In this document: one piece after another, positions 34,303 through 43,237 of the stretch
Numbering within the stretch: the stretch's first letter is position 1
Layout: each line of letters begins with the position of its first letter
From: Rhizobium jaguaris
GTDB taxonomy: Bacteria > Pseudomonadota > Alphaproteobacteria > Rhizobiales > Rhizobiaceae
DNA: 64,000 nt
Direction: 5' to 3'
NCBI RefSeq assembly: GCF_003627755.1
Contig: NZ_CP032694.1
Span: 3,091,501 to 3,155,500, forward strand
Program-made: the position numbers and the translations under genes
The notes under the pieces: model-generated
The model's input: only the letters and a program-made list of their open reading frames with translations
Told to the model about the DNA's origin: nothing
Databases searched by the model: none

Positions 34303-35208
34303 CTAAGGTTTCGTTCGAAGGTTATCGAGATGCTCTTCGCAGATGGTCTTCACCAGGTGCTGCAGCTGGGTGGTGCGCCCACCGAGCCAGAGTAGCGCTT
34401 CTTCGCTGATGCTGAAATGCGGAGAATAACGGGCCTTCACGTAAGCCTGATTGATGGTATTGAACCAGGCGACATAGCGTTGTCGCTCCTTCGGCCAGAT
34501 CTCCACGAGTCGCCGGTCACGACCTTCTGCTAGCATCCTTAGGTGGTTGAGGTTATGCGAGGCGGGACTGTAGCTGGTCAACGTGAGCAATAGCGTCGAA
34601 TAGGATTGCTCAATGGCTTGATGAAGCAGGAACGCCGCATGCTTAGAATGGCCCTTCTTTACATAGAGTTGGACGCCATCCATCAAAGCTACCGCGAAGG
34701 AATACCGGTCGTCAAAATGCTCCCTGGCAACTCGGTATTCATCCGCAGCTGAAAGCGGCTTCGGCTGGGCTAGTTCTTCATCGTCGAGCTCGAAGAGTAC
34801 TATTCCGTCGCGACGGATGTCGCTGAAGAAATAGTTGCCCTCCTTCAGCGCCGTGTTGACCTCACGGCGCGAGTGCACGATCAGGCTGACCGGCGTCTTG
34901 ATAGCGCGGTCATAGGGGAAACGAGTGGCTGCCTTGTGCCAGAAAAGCGCGAAATCGGTGAGTTTGCGGTTGTTGACGATGATCAGCAGATCATAATCGG
35001 ATTTATAACCCTTGCTGGTGTGAACCTCATCGACCCAGTCGCCGCGAGCGTAGGAGCCGAACAAAATGATCTTGAGAATGCGGCCCTTCTTTTTGAACTC
35101 CGCCGTGCCCTCCTTCAAGGCATCCTCGAACTCCTCGTGCAGGATCTCCACGATGTGCGATAATTCGCGCTGTTTGCGCTCCGGCAGATGCTCAAGGCTG
35201 GATTTCAT
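34303..35208 (-). CDS. MNT-HEPN fusion: nucleotidyltransferase with HEPN domain
   Basis: A 301-residue protein. The N-terminal half has a minimal nucleotidyltransferase: KIILFGSYARGDWVDE, then SDYDLLIIVNN supplying the D-x-D, and a third Asp region near PVSLIVHSRREVN. Residues about 170-300 (REHFDDRYSFAVALMDG, FLLHQAIEQSYSTLLL) form a HEPN helical bundle. Separate MNT/HEPN pairs are toxin-antitoxin systems in which MNT AMPylates HEPN; here both are in one chain. The start MKSSLEHLPERKQ is chosen over upstream codons as typical for the family. It abuts the truncated prophage gene. Confidence 0.8.
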   Translation of the reverse strand: MKSSLEHLPERKQRELSHIVEILHEEFEDALKEGTAEFKKKGRILKIILFGSYARGDWVDEVHTSKGYKSDYDLLIIVNNRKLTDFALFWHKAATRFPYDRAIKTPVSLIVHSRREVNTALKEGNYFFSDIRRDGIVLFELDDEELAQPKPLSAADEYRVAREHFDDRYSFAVALMDGVQLYVKKGHSKHAAFLLHQAIEQSYSTLLLTLTSYSPASHNLNHLRMLAEGRDRRLVEIWPKERQRYVAWFNTINQAYVKARYSPHFSISEEALLWLGGRTTQLQHLVKTICEEHLDNLRTKP

Positions 35209-35876
35209 AAAAAACGGAAACCTTTCTGACGGGGCCATTTTAGACACGATCCGGTTGCAAATGCCAATCCGGCGTTGGTTAGAGAACAGCAGATTTTCTT
35301 CAGGGTGCACCCCTCTGTAGGAATTTCATTTGCCTTCGGGATGAAGATTTTTCTGCTCACGATTGCCGCTTATAAATCGCTATCTGCTAATCATCCTTTG
35401 TGAGAGTCATATTCGCTCCTGGAACAAATGTAGAACATAATTGCCTTTTGCTCCGATGAACAGAGACACTTGGCGTCCGACCGACGTGGGCAGAGGGTCT
35501 TCTACCCGGTTGAGCAAATTCTGTGATCGATGAATCGAATGCGAAGTGACGGCGGTGCCGCCTGCGGATGAAGTCATTTTAGTCACTCTGATAACCACGA
35601 CGTTGAAACTTCGGGATAACGAACTCGCCACGCGGCAATTTCAAAAGCTCGGTCCCCACCTCCTCAAGAACCTACGCCACCAAGGCATGCGAAGCGTTTT
35701 GCGAGGAAGAATTGCGGAACGGCGCCTTCCGGCGCCAGCCGGCCTTGACAGCAGGCGAGCACTGCCTGTCCAGCCTTCCAAGTCCCCCACCCAACCATCC
35801 ATGGATAAACCGTAACTTGCCTCCCCTCCCATTGAGGATGACACTCCTATCGCGCCGGATAACGGAGATGATAGAC
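35209..35876. other. Intergenic, nothing recognised
   Basis: About 670 bases between the MNT-HEPN gene and a small ORF. Short frames here have no families or ribosome sites. It marks the transition from mobile DNA back to the conserved block. Confidence 0.45.
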
Positions 35877-36038
35877 ATGTCGAATTTGGAAATGCTTGTC
35901 AGACGCCGGATCGAAGAAGAGCGCGCCAAGGGGACATCCCCAGAGCGAATAGCGCAGCTCGTTCAGGAACTCTTCAACAGCACGGACCCCGCGCAGGCTG
36001 GTGCTTCCCATGCGGTTTCACGCGATCGGAATTCATAG
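35877..36038 (+). CDS. Small hypothetical protein, 53 residues
   Basis: A 53-residue basic-acidic helical peptide, MSNLEMLVRRRIEEERAKG, then SPERIAQLVQELF. GGAG lies upstream of the ATG; an in-frame ATG nine bases earlier would add MID. No known family. The amphipathic character and ribosome site make it more likely real than not. Confidence 0.45.
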   Translation: MSNLEMLVRRRIEEERAKGTSPERIAQLVQELFNSTDPAQAGASHAVSRDRNS

Positions 36039-36221
36039 CCGAATTGCGCATGCATCACCTTCGCCGGCTCGAACCCTGACATCATCGCGCCGGCGTCCCC
36101 TTCGGGCTTGTCTCGAAAGCGCGCGCCGGTTTCCCGGCCGATAAGGAGACAATAAGCCAGCCTTAATGGAACAGCCGCTATAGACATGCGATAACGAGCC
36201 GGGAAACGAGGGGCGCTATCC

Positions 36222-37016
36222 ATGTCCATTGGGAATTACCTTCGCATTGTACCCGCCGCGCTCGCATTGCTTTGCAGCGCCTTGTCGGCCACGGCGGCCG
36301 GGCGGGTTATCTATCTGACCTTCGATGACGGCCCGCTGTCGGGGACGGCGAATGTTCTGGATGTGCTTGCCGAAGAGCAAGTGCCGGCGGCGATGTTCTT
36401 GGTCGGACTTCATGTCGAATCCAGTGGGGAGCAAAGAGCGCTGCTGATGCGCGCCAAGGCGCTGCCTCTGGTCACGGTTGGAAACCACAGTTACAGCCAC
36501 GCGAACAATCGTTACAGGGACTTCTATTCCGACACCGACGCCGTCGTTGCGGATATGCTCAAGGCCAATAGCGTGCTTGGCCTGACGCCCTGGGTCTATG
36601 CCCGCTTGCCAGGGCGCGATGTCTTTCGCCTGATCGATTATTCCAAGGACGATCTTTCAATGGATCCCGCCCACTACGAGCGCGAAGTGGTCGATTACGA
36701 CTATGTGGCCGCGATGAAGTTCCTGATCTACGGCTGGGATTTCGAATGGGCGCATTCGGGTGATGGCAAGCCGGTGCAATCCGTCGATCTCCTGCTTAGC
36801 GAAATTGATCATCTCTTCGCCTATGGCCGGTTCATGAAACGCAATGAGATGATTCTCTTGATGCATGATGAGATGTTTCAGGATCGTTTTAACGGCAGGG
36901 AAAAGCTCAAAACGCTCATTCAGCAATTGAAGGAACGTGGCTATGTGTTTGGCGACATAAAGCAATATGATCCGAATCCGTATACGGGAACTGCCGCTCG
37001 CTCGTCGGCGAAGTGA
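36222..37016 (+). CDS. Secreted polysaccharide deacetylase (NodB-like fold)
   Basis: A 264-residue protein with a signal peptide (residues 1-25, ending ATAAG). The carbohydrate-esterase-4 fold follows: VIYLTFDDGPLSG (motif 1, with the catalytic and metal aspartates) and GNHSYSHANN (motif 2, the two metal histidines). YGWDFEWAHS and ILLMHDE match later motifs. It should remove N-acetyl groups from an extracellular or cell-wall polysaccharide. It stands alone; the small ORF at 35877 is the only upstream neighbour on the strand. Confidence 0.88.
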   Translation: MSIGNYLRIVPAALALLCSALSATAAGRVIYLTFDDGPLSGTANVLDVLAEEQVPAAMFLVGLHVESSGEQRALLMRAKALPLVTVGNHSYSHANNRYRDFYSDTDAVVADMLKANSVLGLTPWVYARLPGRDVFRLIDYSKDDLSMDPAHYEREVVDYDYVAAMKFLIYGWDFEWAHSGDGKPVQSVDLLLSEIDHLFAYGRFMKRNEMILLMHDEMFQDRFNGREKLKTLIQQLKERGYVFGDIKQYDPNPYTGTAARSSAK

Positions 37017-37192
37017 TTTGGCGATGGCACCTCGAACCGGACATCATGAGAGGTCGGATCACGTGATCTAACCGCCAACGCAAAAACATTTCCCGCAGCA
37101 TGTCGGGAATGCGGCTTGTCTTCCGTCCTTGGGTGAGAACGGCGATATTGTAATCGGGATTGCCGGATAGTCGAAAAACGGAGGATATGCAC

Positions 37193-37606
37193 ATGGGCAA
37201 GACAATCGCAATCTGCCTGGCCAGACTGATCTTCGGCGCCGTCTTCGTGATGGCGGCCACTTTCAAATTCGCGGACATGCAATCGACGGCGGGCTATATC
37301 GCCTCGGCCGGTTTCCCACTGCCGCTGTTCCTCGCCTGGATCGCCGCCTTATTCGAAAGCGCGCTGGCGATCTGCCTGCTGACGGGGGCCTTCTTCTCCG
37401 AAGCCGCGTTGCTTGCCGGCATCTACGTCATCTTCCTCGCCTTGAGCTTCCATGGTCCAAGCCGCTGGAGCGGCAATCAGGCGGAATTCGGCTTCTTCGT
37501 CGATCATTTCGTCTTTCTCGCCGGCCTGTTGTTTGCGGCGGTCCACGGCCCTGGCGAAAGACTGGCCGTTCGTGTCGGCATGCTGCGATCGGAAACCGGC
37601 ATCTGA
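37193..37606 (+). CDS. DoxX-family membrane protein
   Basis: A 137-residue protein with four hydrophobic segments: LARLIFGAVFVMAATFKF, PLPLFLAWIAALFESALAI, ALLAGIYVIFLALSF and FVDHFVFLAGLLFAAV. This is the DoxX/DoxD-like layout, linked in some bacteria to redox or sulfur stress at the membrane. GGAGG lies eight bases before the chosen ATG; an in-frame ATG six bases earlier is too close to it. No enzymatic assignment is possible. Confidence 0.8.
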   Translation: MGKTIAICLARLIFGAVFVMAATFKFADMQSTAGYIASAGFPLPLFLAWIAALFESALAICLLTGAFFSEAALLAGIYVIFLALSFHGPSRWSGNQAEFGFFVDHFVFLAGLLFAAVHGPGERLAVRVGMLRSETGI

Positions 37607-37780
37607 CCGCAGCCGTTTTCTTCAAGAGTGACGCATCTCTCGCCTTATAGTGTATAGTTGCTGCGATGCTTCCGACGGTTGGCGCACTCGATAAAAGGGG
37701 CGGCGCCGGCCATTCGAAATGAACATATCCGCTGCTGCGACTATCATCCGCTTTACTGAGGACATGGGGGAGAAAGCGTA

Positions 37781-38308
37781 ATGAGCGATGATCACATCTA
37801 TAATGTTCTATTCCTTTGCACCGGCAATTCCGCCCGTTCAACCCTTGCCGAATCGATCTTGAACACGGAAGGCAAGGGCCACTTCCGTGCTTTTTCGGCC
37901 GGTAGCTATCCCAAGGGCCAGATAAATCCCTGGGCCACCAAAACACTTGACGCGCTTGGATATCCCTCTTCCGGCTTCAGCTCGAAAAGCTGGGATGTTT
38001 TCGCCGAGCCGGGCGCACCGCAGATGGATTTCATCATCACCGTCTGTGACGATGCGGCGGGTGAAGTCTGCCCGGTATGGCCTGGCCATCCCGCCTCCGC
38101 ACACTGGGGCATCGAAGACCCCTCCACTGTCGAAGGCTCCGAACTCGACAAGGCTCGCGCCTTCGCGCAGACCGCTCGCTATCTGAAAAATCGGATCATG
38201 CTCCTGGTCAACCTTCCGATCGCGTCGATCGACCGGTTGGCGCTGGAAGCACATCTGCAAGAGATTGGCCAGATGGAAGGATCGACATCTCCGGTCAAAG
38301 CGGAGTGA
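37781..38308 (+). CDS. ArsC-like low-molecular-weight phosphatase-fold protein
   Basis: A 175-residue protein with the active-site P-loop VLFLCTGNSARST (C-x5-R) near residues 9-21 and ITVCDDAAGEVCPVWPG carrying the general-acid region and a cysteine. SAHWGIEDPS is the usual C-terminal motif of arsenate reductases of the LMW-PTPase fold. It either reduces arsenate using thiols or dephosphorylates tyrosine. No ars operon is present, so the arsenic role is unproven. GGGGGAG precedes the ATG. Confidence 0.85.
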   Translation: MSDDHIYNVLFLCTGNSARSTLAESILNTEGKGHFRAFSAGSYPKGQINPWATKTLDALGYPSSGFSSKSWDVFAEPGAPQMDFIITVCDDAAGEVCPVWPGHPASAHWGIEDPSTVEGSELDKARAFAQTARYLKNRIMLLVNLPIASIDRLALEAHLQEIGQMEGSTSPVKAE

Positions 38309-38486
38309 TATTTTCCGGCTTGCGGCACCAGGCGAACAAGTGATCGGGCGCGCTAGATTGGAGAGTTTGTAGACCGAATTTCTCCGGCGCCCCTTCAAAT
38401 GATCAACCGAGGCTTTCATGATGCCGTTGTGTATTTCGACGGTAGGTTGAGTCGCAGCCACGCAAGTGTGGCCGATGGCGGCAGGA

Positions 38487-38500
38487 TTGATTTCGATCAA
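38487..38500. promoter_or_regulatory. FNR/FixK-type anaerobox
   Basis: TTGATTTCGATCAA is a perfect match to the consensus TTGAT-N4-ATCAA. It lies 78 bases before the universal stress protein start, a position compatible with a -41.5 class II activator site. It implies induction of that gene at low oxygen. Confidence 0.75.
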
Positions 38501-38577
38501 GGCTCGCCCGTTCCATGCCCGGCATAATCACAACATGGAAAATCCGGTGAGCTTTTAGCCCGGCGCAAGGAGATCAT

Positions 38578-38988
38578 ATGTATCGCAGAATTGTTTGTGC
38601 CCTTGACATAGGCAAGTTGCAAAAGGGCGAACGGCTTCTGAGACGGGCGGCAGCATTGGCGGACGACGGTGGCGAGATCATCGTGGTGCACGTCGTCGAG
38701 GACGTACCGAGCTATCTCGCCGATCTGCCGCAAGCGGTCGTGACCGGCGCGATCAAAGATTCGCAGGAAAAGTTCGAGAGTCTCTGCCATCGCATGGCGA
38801 TTCCAGCAATTGTCGATACCCGTACCGGAAGGCCGGCAACCGCCATTCTCGCAGTCGCTGAAGAGAGGAAGGCCGACCTCATCATCGTCGGCTCCCATAT
38901 TCCGGACCTTTCGAATTATTTCCTGGGAGCAACCGCCGACCGGATCGTGCGGCACGCGAAATGCTCCGTTCTGGTCGAACGCGGATGA
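38578..38988 (+). CDS. Universal stress protein (UspA family)
   Basis: A 136-residue single-domain Usp: MYRRIVCALDIG at the N-terminal strand, EIIVVHVVEDVPSYL, then ADLIIVGSHIPDLSNYFLG and ATADRIVRHAKCSVLVER, which carry the ATP-binding G-x2-G-x9-G-(S/T)-like region in diverged form. Such proteins bind ATP or AMP and promote survival under energy or oxygen limitation. The perfect FNR/FixK box upstream and the bd-oxidase operon downstream support a low-oxygen role. AAGGAG precedes the ATG. Confidence 0.9.
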   Translation: MYRRIVCALDIGKLQKGERLLRRAAALADDGGEIIVVHVVEDVPSYLADLPQAVVTGAIKDSQEKFESLCHRMAIPAIVDTRTGRPATAILAVAEERKADLIIVGSHIPDLSNYFLGATADRIVRHAKCSVLVERG

Positions 38989-39094
38989 GGGCAATCATGC
39001 GCTTGGGAAAGCGATGGAAGCGTCACGCAAGCGTCTCCCCGCACGGATTGACGCATGGGCGACATATCGATTGCAAACAGGACAGAACGACTTA

Positions 39095-39124
39095 CAGTGA
39101 TTTCAGAAATTTCTGAAATCACTG
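39095..39124. promoter_or_regulatory. Perfect 30-bp palindrome, probable operator of the cyd regulator
   Basis: The half-site CAGTGATTTCAGAAA is followed directly by its exact reverse complement. It lies 16 bases before the GbsR/MarR-type regulator gene that heads the cydDC genes, so autoregulation and control of the cyd operon is the natural reading. Confidence 0.8.
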
Positions 39125-39140
39125 ACAACAGGATGCGACC

Positions 39141-39716
39141 ATGAATCTTCCGCCTCTCGTACAGTCCTTTGTGCTTCACTTCGGGGAGATGGGTTCGCGA
39201 TGGGGCATCAACCGCACCGTCGGACAGATTTACGCCCTGCTCTTCGTCTCCCCGGCGCCGCTCTGCGCTGAAGAGATTGTCGAAGCCCTCGGCATTTCCC
39301 GTTCGAATGTCTCCATGAGCCTGCGCGAGCTGCAGACCTGGAACCTTGTGCTCCTGAGGCACAAGCCCGACGACCGTCGCGACTTTTTCACTACGCCGGA
39401 CGATGTCTGGCAGATCCTGCGCACGCTTGCCGAAGAGCGTAAGAAGCGCGAGGTCGATCCGACTCTCTCGATGCTGCGCGAAGTGCTGATGCAGCAGCCG
39501 GCAAGCGATGCCGAACGTTATGCCCAGGGACGGATGAGCGAAATGTACGGCCTGATCGAGCGGCTGACCAATTGGTACGACGACGTCAGGCGGTTGGAGA
39601 CGGAGCGGCTCGCGACTCTGCTGCTGCTCGGCTCGAAGGTGACGAAGCTGCTGGAAACAAAGGACCGCGTCGTCTCGCTCGGCCGCCGCCGTCCCAAGAC
39701 GACGAAAGAGGATTGA
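39141..39716 (+). CDS. GbsR/MarR-type transcriptional regulator heading the cyd operon
   Basis: A 191-residue regulator. Residues about 20-85 form a winged helix (INRTVGQIYALLFV, CAEEIVEALGISRSNVSMSL, WNLVLLRHKPDDRRDFF), with PDDRRDFF in the wing as in MarR/GbsR proteins. The C-terminal half is helical and probably forms the dimer. It lies three bases upstream of cydD and directly behind a 30-bp perfect palindrome that fits a dimer binding site. It probably represses or tunes the cytochrome bd operon; the signal it senses is unknown. Confidence 0.85.
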   Translation: MNLPPLVQSFVLHFGEMGSRWGINRTVGQIYALLFVSPAPLCAEEIVEALGISRSNVSMSLRELQTWNLVLLRHKPDDRRDFFTTPDDVWQILRTLAEERKKREVDPTLSMLREVLMQQPASDAERYAQGRMSEMYGLIERLTNWYDDVRRLETERLATLLLLGSKVTKLLETKDRVVSLGRRRPKTTKED

Positions 39717-39719
39717 ACG

Positions 39720-41468
39720 ATGACGGCTGCTTTCTTCGATCCTGACATCACTCCAGAAGAAGCGCACACGGCCGAGTCCGACGCTGCGCCGGCCGCGAAG
39801 CGAAACCGAGCAAGCCGGAAACAAAAGCCGGCGGGGCTTAAGCTGGCCGCAGGCATGCAGACCGCTGCTGCGCTGGTCTGGATTCCACAGGCAGCCCTCC
39901 TCGCCTTCAGCGTCGGCGTCATTAGCGATGGCGGCAGCACAACGGACGTGGCACTTGCGGCCCTTGCCATTTTGGCGCTTGGCATCGTTCGCGCCGCTGT
40001 CGAGGCCGCCGGCGGACGCATTGCTTTCCGCGCGGCGAGAGGCGAGCTTACATCGCGGCGCAATCGCGCCGTTGCGGCGCTTGCAGCCCGGTCGCCCCTC
40101 GACATTGGCAGGCCGGCCTCGGGTTTGGCGGCGAGCGTCGTCAGCGAACAGGCCGAGGCGGTCGTGCCCTATCTCGCCCGCTTCCAGCCGATACGCATGA
40201 AGGCGAGCACGGTGCCGCTCGTCTTCTTCGCCTGCATCTTTCCGATTTCCTGGGTTGCGGCGCTCATCCTGCTCATCGCCGCGCCGCTCATTCCAATTTT
40301 CATGGCTCTGATCGGCTGGCGCGCCAAAGCCGCCAGCGAAAAGCAATTGGCCGAAACCGGCGGCCTCAACGCCTTCTTGCTCGACCGCCTACGCGGCCTC
40401 GCAACGATCCGGGCACTCGACGCCGTGGATGTAACGGCGGTACGGTTGCGCGCCGATGCGGACTCGTTGCGAAGCCGCACGATGGCGGTGTTGAAGATCG
40501 CCTTTTTGTCCTCCGCCGTTCTCGAGCTTTTCTCCGCCCTCGGTGTTGCCGCAACCGCCGTCTATATCGGCTTCAGCCTGCTGGGTTCGATCGACATCGG
40601 CACATGGCACGGCCGGCTCACGCTTACACAAGGCCTTTTCATCCTTCTGCTCGCACCGGCTTTTTTCGAGCCTCTGCGAGAACTCTCGGCCGTATGGCAC
40701 GATCGCGCCAACGGCGAAGCGGCGCTTGCCGCACTCGACGCCTTATCGTCGCAAGGACCTACGATCCTCGATGGAGCGGAGCCAGACGGCGTAAAGGCCC
40801 CGACTACCGTTCCCTCCGTGCAGATCGATGGGCTGGTCTTCCGCCACGCACCGGATCTTCCGGTGGTGATCGACGACCTCTATCTCAATGTTGCAGCGGG
40901 AGACCATGTCGCACTCTGGGGTGCCAGCGGCTCCGGCAAAACCACCATCCTGTCCCTGATTGCGGGGCTTGCTCAGCACGAAGCCGGCACGATCAGGGTC
41001 GGCGGCGTCCCGCTGACGGAGGATAGCGCCGCCGCCCTTCGCTGTCGCATGGCCTGGATTGGACAGAGGCCTCATATTTTCTCCGGCAGCCTAAAGCGAA
41101 ATGTCAGCGTTGGACGGGCCGGTATCGACGATGGCACCATCGAAGATGCGCTTCGGACGGTGCGCCTAGACGGCGTGGTCGCTGCCAACGAGATCGCCGC
41201 AGTCGGTGAAGGCGGCCTTGGCCTCTCTGGCGGCGAAGCGCTGCGGCTGGCGTTGGCCCGCGTAGCCGCCAACAACGACGCCGGCATTATCCTCGCCGAC
41301 GAGCCAACCGCCCACCTCGATGCCGCAACTGCGGCCGATGTGACCGAGGCTTTGCTCGCGCTGGCAAAGGGCCGGACGCTGATCGTCGCCACCCATGATC
41401 CGCTGCTTGCGGCACGCCTCGACCGCACTATCCATCTTGAAACGCGACGCAGGGGGATTGCCGCATGA
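39720..41468 (+). CDS. cydD: CydD, subunit of the CydDC thiol exporter needed for cytochrome bd
   Basis: A 582-residue ABC half-transporter: an N-terminal six-helix membrane domain, then a nucleotide-binding domain with Walker A GASGSGKTT, signature LSGGEALRLALAR and Walker B GIILADEPTAHLD. CydDC exports cysteine and glutathione to the periplasm, which is required for cytochrome bd assembly. The first 45 residues are a charged cytoplasmic extension. It overlaps cydC by four bases (ATGA) and follows the regulator gene by three bases, so all are one transcript. Confidence 0.93.
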   Translation: MTAAFFDPDITPEEAHTAESDAAPAAKRNRASRKQKPAGLKLAAGMQTAAALVWIPQAALLAFSVGVISDGGSTTDVALAALAILALGIVRAAVEAAGGRIAFRAARGELTSRRNRAVAALAARSPLDIGRPASGLAASVVSEQAEAVVPYLARFQPIRMKASTVPLVFFACIFPISWVAALILLIAAPLIPIFMALIGWRAKAASEKQLAETGGLNAFLLDRLRGLATIRALDAVDVTAVRLRADADSLRSRTMAVLKIAFLSSAVLELFSALGVAATAVYIGFSLLGSIDIGTWHGRLTLTQGLFILLLAPAFFEPLRELSAVWHDRANGEAALAALDALSSQGPTILDGAEPDGVKAPTTVPSVQIDGLVFRHAPDLPVVIDDLYLNVAAGDHVALWGASGSGKTTILSLIAGLAQHEAGTIRVGGVPLTEDSAAALRCRMAWIGQRPHIFSGSLKRNVSVGRAGIDDGTIEDALRTVRLDGVVAANEIAAVGEGGLGLSGGEALRLALARVAANNDAGIILADEPTAHLDAATAADVTEALLALAKGRTLIVATHDPLLAARLDRTIHLETRRRGIAA

Positions 41469-43156
41469 AACGGAGCCTAACCACGCTTCTGCCGATCGTC
41501 CGCCTGTTTCGTGCCGAGCGCGGACGCGGTCTTTGCCTCGGCGCAGTGCTATCGGCTTTGGCCGTGCTCTCCGGTGCCGGATTGCTCGGTCTTTCCGGCT
41601 GGTTCGTCACCGCGACGGCGCTCGCCGGCATGTCGGCGACCAGCGCCATCATCTTCGACGTCTTCGCGCCATCGGCCGGCATCCGCCTGCTCGCCATCAG
41701 CCGCACAGCAGCACGCTATGGCGAACGGCTGGTGACCCATGACGCAACTCTGCGCGTTCTCGCGGCATTGCGCGAAAGGCTCTTTCGCGGCTGGGCAGCA
41801 CCCGGCAGCGCCGCAGCCATGATGCGCCGTCCGGCAAAGCTGCTGTTCCGGCTGACGGCCGACATCGATGCGCTCGATTCGCTTTACCTGCGCGTACTGT
41901 TGCCGGCGGGCGTCGCTCTGCTATCAGCTCTCGCCATCGGCGTTGCGCTGGGCCTGATGCAGCCGATCTTCGGTATTTTGGTCGGCCTTTGGCTCGTTAT
42001 CACCGGCCTCGGCATTCCTTTGATAGCCGGTCGAATGGCGATGAAGCCTGGACGCCGCCGCGCCCACGCGATGGAAGCGCTCCGTGCGCGCGTCATCGAT
42101 CTGGTCGCCGGCCAGACGGATCTTGCCATGGCCGGTCGTCTACGGGCGCAACGCGTCGCGATCGACGACGCCGACCGACGGCTCACTGACGCGGATCATG
42201 AATTGAACAGGATCGAAAATGCCGTCGGCTTCGGCTTTTCGCTCGCCTCGACGGTTCTGCTGACAGCCACGCTTCTGACCGTTGCCGCGCTGGCAAAACA
42301 CGGCACGATCGGAGCGCCGGCCGCCGCTTTCGGCTTGCTGATCGCCTTCGCCGCGACGGAACCGTTCGCGGCACTGCGCCGCGGGGCGTTGGAGCTCGGC
42401 CGCACGCTGCTTGCCGCCAGGCGTATCGCCCCGCGCCTGGCGACGGAAGATATAGCCTCTGAGACCATGCAGCCACCCGACGGCTATGCATTCCAGTTGA
42501 AGGCTGTCAGCGCATCCTACGAGAAAGCGCGGCATCCGGCGATCGAGAACCTGTCCCTGTCACTGGCTGCCGGTGAGCGACTTGCCCTTGTCGGCGCAAG
42601 CGGCGCCGGAAAATCGACACTTCTCGCTCTGCTTGCCGGCGAAATCGCTCCGGCTTCCGGGACGATCACCCGCCTCAGCGCGACAACGCTGACGCAGCGC
42701 ACCGAGCTTTTCAACGATACGATCCGCGACAACCTGTTGCTCGCCGACCCGCTCGCAAGCGACGAACGGCTCCGTCAGGCGCTGCAGGCCGCAGGCCTTC
42801 TCGCCGATATCCAGGCGCTGCCGGAAATACTATCGGCGCGTCTCGGTGAAGGCGGTGCCGGCCTGTCGGGCGGCCAATCGCGCAGGCTGGCGCTGGCCCG
42901 GCTCTTCCTGCGCGACACGCCGCTCTGGCTGCTCGACGAACCGACTGAAGGGCTCGACGCTGAAACCGCGCGCGCTGTCTTGGGAGAGATCGCCACCAAC
43001 ACCGCCGGACGCAGCCTCGTCATCGCCACACATATCCGCCGCGAAGCCGCGATCGCCGATCGTATTGCGATGCTCGAGCATGGCCGCATTACAGCATCGG
43101 CGCGACGCGGCGAACAAGAATTCGATGCCATCCTGAACCGGCTGCGACCGGACTGA
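41465..43156 (+). CDS. cydC: CydC, second subunit of the CydDC thiol exporter
   Basis: A 563-residue ABC half-transporter with the membrane domain GLLGLSGWFVTATALAG typical of CydC, and an ATPase domain with Walker A GASGAGKST, signature LSGGQSRRLALAR and Walker B LWLLDEPTEGLD. It pairs with CydD. The gene starts inside the cydD stop and is followed by an 81-base gap before cydA. Confidence 0.93.
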   Translation: MKRSLTTLLPIVRLFRAERGRGLCLGAVLSALAVLSGAGLLGLSGWFVTATALAGMSATSAIIFDVFAPSAGIRLLAISRTAARYGERLVTHDATLRVLAALRERLFRGWAAPGSAAAMMRRPAKLLFRLTADIDALDSLYLRVLLPAGVALLSALAIGVALGLMQPIFGILVGLWLVITGLGIPLIAGRMAMKPGRRRAHAMEALRARVIDLVAGQTDLAMAGRLRAQRVAIDDADRRLTDADHELNRIENAVGFGFSLASTVLLTATLLTVAALAKHGTIGAPAAAFGLLIAFAATEPFAALRRGALELGRTLLAARRIAPRLATEDIASETMQPPDGYAFQLKAVSASYEKARHPAIENLSLSLAAGERLALVGASGAGKSTLLALLAGEIAPASGTITRLSATTLTQRTELFNDTIRDNLLLADPLASDERLRQALQAAGLLADIQALPEILSARLGEGGAGLSGGQSRRLALARLFLRDTPLWLLDEPTEGLDAETARAVLGEIATNTAGRSLVIATHIRREAAIADRIAMLEHGRITASARRGEQEFDAILNRLRPD

Positions 43157-43237
43157 GGCGGCAAACTGACCGTACAAAGACGGCGCGTCGAATAGCGCCG
43201 TATCGACCAACCCCCGTGGGACCGTGGGAGAAAGACT

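Noticed and set aside
34873..35163. Plus-strand frame within the MNT-HEPN gene
   Set aside because: Shadow of the minus-strand nucleotidyltransferase, whose motifs are clear.
36916..37282. Minus-strand frames near the DoxX gene
   Set aside because: They overlap the deacetylase end and DoxX start in shadow frames and lack any motif.
38916..40346. A 476-residue minus-strand frame over the regulator and cydD
   Set aside because: Arg/Gly-rich shadow of cydD and its regulator; no motif or ribosome site, and it conflicts with well-supported genes.
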